Shown piece by piece: positions 6,777 to 7,897 of a stretch of DNA of 7,897 bases. How positions within the stretch are numbered: position 1 is the stretch's first letter; every line of letters begins with the position of its first letter. A program made the translations under genes and the position numbers. Origin of the DNA: an uncultured Xanthobacteraceae bacterium (lineage in GTDB: Bacteria; Pseudomonadota; Alphaproteobacteria; Rhizobiales; Xanthobacteraceae); the NCBI GenBank assembly GCA_955652195.1, contig CATPBC010000380.1, positions 1 through 7,897 of the forward strand, in the 5' to 3' direction. The notes under the pieces were generated by a model, which saw only the letters and a list, made by a program, of their open reading frames with translations, was not told the DNA's origin and searched no databases.

Positions 6777-7897
6777 CAGCCGTTGCGACCTCCGGTTTCT
6801 TTGTCGAGGATGCGCGTCGCAAGTCTCGCCAGCCCCGCAACGGGTACACCGATCCAGGTCGGCCGGTTGGCAGCCTCGTAGGCAATTTCGTAGGCGGCCT
6901 TCTCTATCAGGAAGAGATCAAGCAGTGCGCGAGCAGCGGGACCGCTGCGCGTGTCCGTCGCCTCCCAGTAGGTGCGCAGGAAGGCGCGGGAAGCGCGCTG
7001 GCGAAACTGTGAGATCAGCTGGTCGCGCTGCGCCTCATCCACTGGCGCCGCCCCGACCCCATTTCGGTCGATCAGCGTCGCGCCGGCATAGTCGATGGAG
7101 CGGAGAAGCCCGGCGACATCGCGCAGCGGGCTTGTCTTGGCGCGGCGTTCGGTGATCGAAGTGGCCGGCTCGCCCTCGAAATCGATAATATGGGCGTCGC
7201 CACTTGCAACCAGAACCTGCCCGAGATGAAAGTCTCCGTGGATGCGCGTCTTCAAAGTCCCCGTGCCGGCCTTTGCGAGACTGCGAACTGCGCCGCCGAT
7301 CTGTTTGCGCTGGCTCAGCAATGCCTGCGCGCGTTCGCGATCTCGTTCACGCTCCCAAGTTTGCCGGCCGCTTAGTCCCTCGAAGGCAGTTTGAATTCGC
7401 TCTTCGGTCTTCAGCGCCCAATTGGCCGCATCATCAGGACCGGCGGCTTCGGGTGCGAAGGCCGGATCCGATGTCTCGCGCGCCAGAACTGCGTGCATCT
7501 CGCCGAGACGCTGGCCAATCGCCCCGACCACGGCTTCGCAGTCCGCCAGGAGGTCAGCTTCCGAGCCCCCGGCAACCCCTGCCGGAGCCGCGCGCTCGTC
7601 CAGCGCGCGGGTCAGGTGGTCCAGGATCCAAGACCAGGCGTCGCCCTCATTACGGACGAAACCCAACGCGATGGCGAGGGTGAAGGGCGTTCCGTCCGAC
7701 GCCACGCGAATGACATCGCCGAGAAGCTGCGGTCCGTGGATGAAACCTTGCGCGGTGAGATAGCGTCCCATCTCTGTTTCGGGGTGCTCGCCCGGCGAGA
7801 TGCGACGATAAATTTTCAACATCGCTACGTCGCCGATCGTTAGCGAGCTGTTAGAGTGCTCCGCGGCGAGCCAATTGACCTCTGCATCGGGAATGGC
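6776..7897 (-). CDS. treS: Maltokinase domain (Mak), probably the C-terminal part of a TreS-Mak fusion, 5' end outside window
   Basis: The visible 373 residues run off the right edge; the frame stays open from 7822 to 7897 upstream of the first visible Met (GDVAMLKIYRRISPGEHPE), so that Met is internal. Maltokinase phosphorylates maltose with ATP to maltose-1-phosphate, the donor for GlgE. In the fused form TreS first isomerises trehalose to maltose. The kinase signatures are IHGDFHLGQVL, with catalytic Asp at 7232-7234, and HIIDFEGEP, with metal-binding Asp at 7181-7183. The C-terminal helices end in PTWIGVPVAG and TGA 6778-6776. Fusion to TreS is inferred from what is usual in alphaproteobacteria; the TreS domain is not in view. 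It is convergent to treZ-malQ-treY and was followed by glgB, now broken. This gene appears higher in GC than the opposite operon. Confidence 0.88.
   Translation of the reverse strand, partial: AIPDAEVNWLAAEHSNSSLTIGDVAMLKIYRRISPGEHPETEMGRYLTAQGFIHGPQLLGDVIRVASDGTPFTLAIALGFVRNEGDAWSWILDHLTRALDERAAPAGVAGGSEADLLADCEAVVGAIGQRLGEMHAVLARETSDPAFAPEAAGPDDAANWALKTEERIQTAFEGLSGRQTWERERDRERAQALLSQRKQIGGAVRSLAKAGTGTLKTRIHGDFHLGQVLVASGDAHIIDFEGEPATSITERRAKTSPLRDVAGLLRSIDYAGATLIDRNGVGAAPVDEAQRDQLISQFRQRASRAFLRTYWEATDTRSGPAARALLDLFLIEKAAYEIAYEAANRPTWIGVPVAGLARLATRILDKETGGRNG
6788..6793 (-). promoter_or_regulatory. Relic ribosome binding site of glgB
   Basis: On the minus strand GGAGGT lies inside the last codons of the kinase gene, 11 bases before the glgB ATG at 6776. 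With the TGATG overlap it shows that glgB was once translated in coupling with the kinase gene. The spacing is slightly long. Confidence 0.4.

Noticed and set aside
6649..7155. Long + strand open frame, Arg/Ser/Pro-rich, antisense to the kinase gene
   Set aside because: A shadow of GC-rich minus-strand coding; the opposite frame carries clear maltokinase motifs.
7204..7843. Several + strand open frames opposite the kinase gene
   Set aside because: Low-complexity Arg/Ala composition, no RBS, and full overlap with the maltokinase frame.

Overview
The window looks like a chromosomal glycogen/trehalose metabolism locus of an alphaproteobacterium, most likely a Bradyrhizobium/Rhodopseudomonas-type Rhizobiales. 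The reasons are GC-rich coding sequence, the gene set treZ-malQ-treY next to a maltokinase of TreS-Mak type, and a decayed member of the Tat-exported ABC_sub_bind family that is very expanded in that group. The genus is inference.

Left block (1-5318, + strand): the 3' third of treZ, then complete malQ and treY, joined by 4-base start/stop overlaps (ATGA at 640-643, GTGA at 2712-2715). Together they turn alpha-1,4-glucan into trehalose. TreY isomerises the reducing end to a maltooligosyl-trehalose, TreZ cuts off trehalose, and MalQ (4-alpha-glucanotransferase) rebuilds the short leftover maltodextrins into chains that TreY can use again. All catalytic residues expected for the visible GH77 and GH13 domains are present.

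Middle (5319-6776): about 1.45 kb of non-coding and decayed DNA. It holds a run of inverted repeats and one terminator-like hairpin after treY, a truncated and frameshifted ABC_sub_bind gene (+), about 290 bases I cannot assign, a small minus-strand ORF of unknown function, and, on the minus strand, a broken 5' end of glgB (glycogen branching enzyme). The glgB relic spans three reading frames and is cut off after roughly 75 codons, but it still begins at a TGATG overlap with the stop of the next gene.

Right block (6776-7897, - strand): the C-terminal maltokinase domain, probably of a TreS-Mak fusion, running off the right edge. It makes maltose-1-phosphate for GlgE-type glucan synthesis.

The main observation is architectural. 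In related bacteria treS-mak, glgB, glgX, treZ, malQ and treY usually run in one direction. Here the two halves face each other and the junction contains a truncated glgB and other gene debris. This fits an old inversion with one breakpoint inside glgB, and it predicts the rest of glgB (or glgX) to the left of this window. I found no convincing new defence, mobile or RNA system, no tRNA or rRNA, and no CRISPR array.
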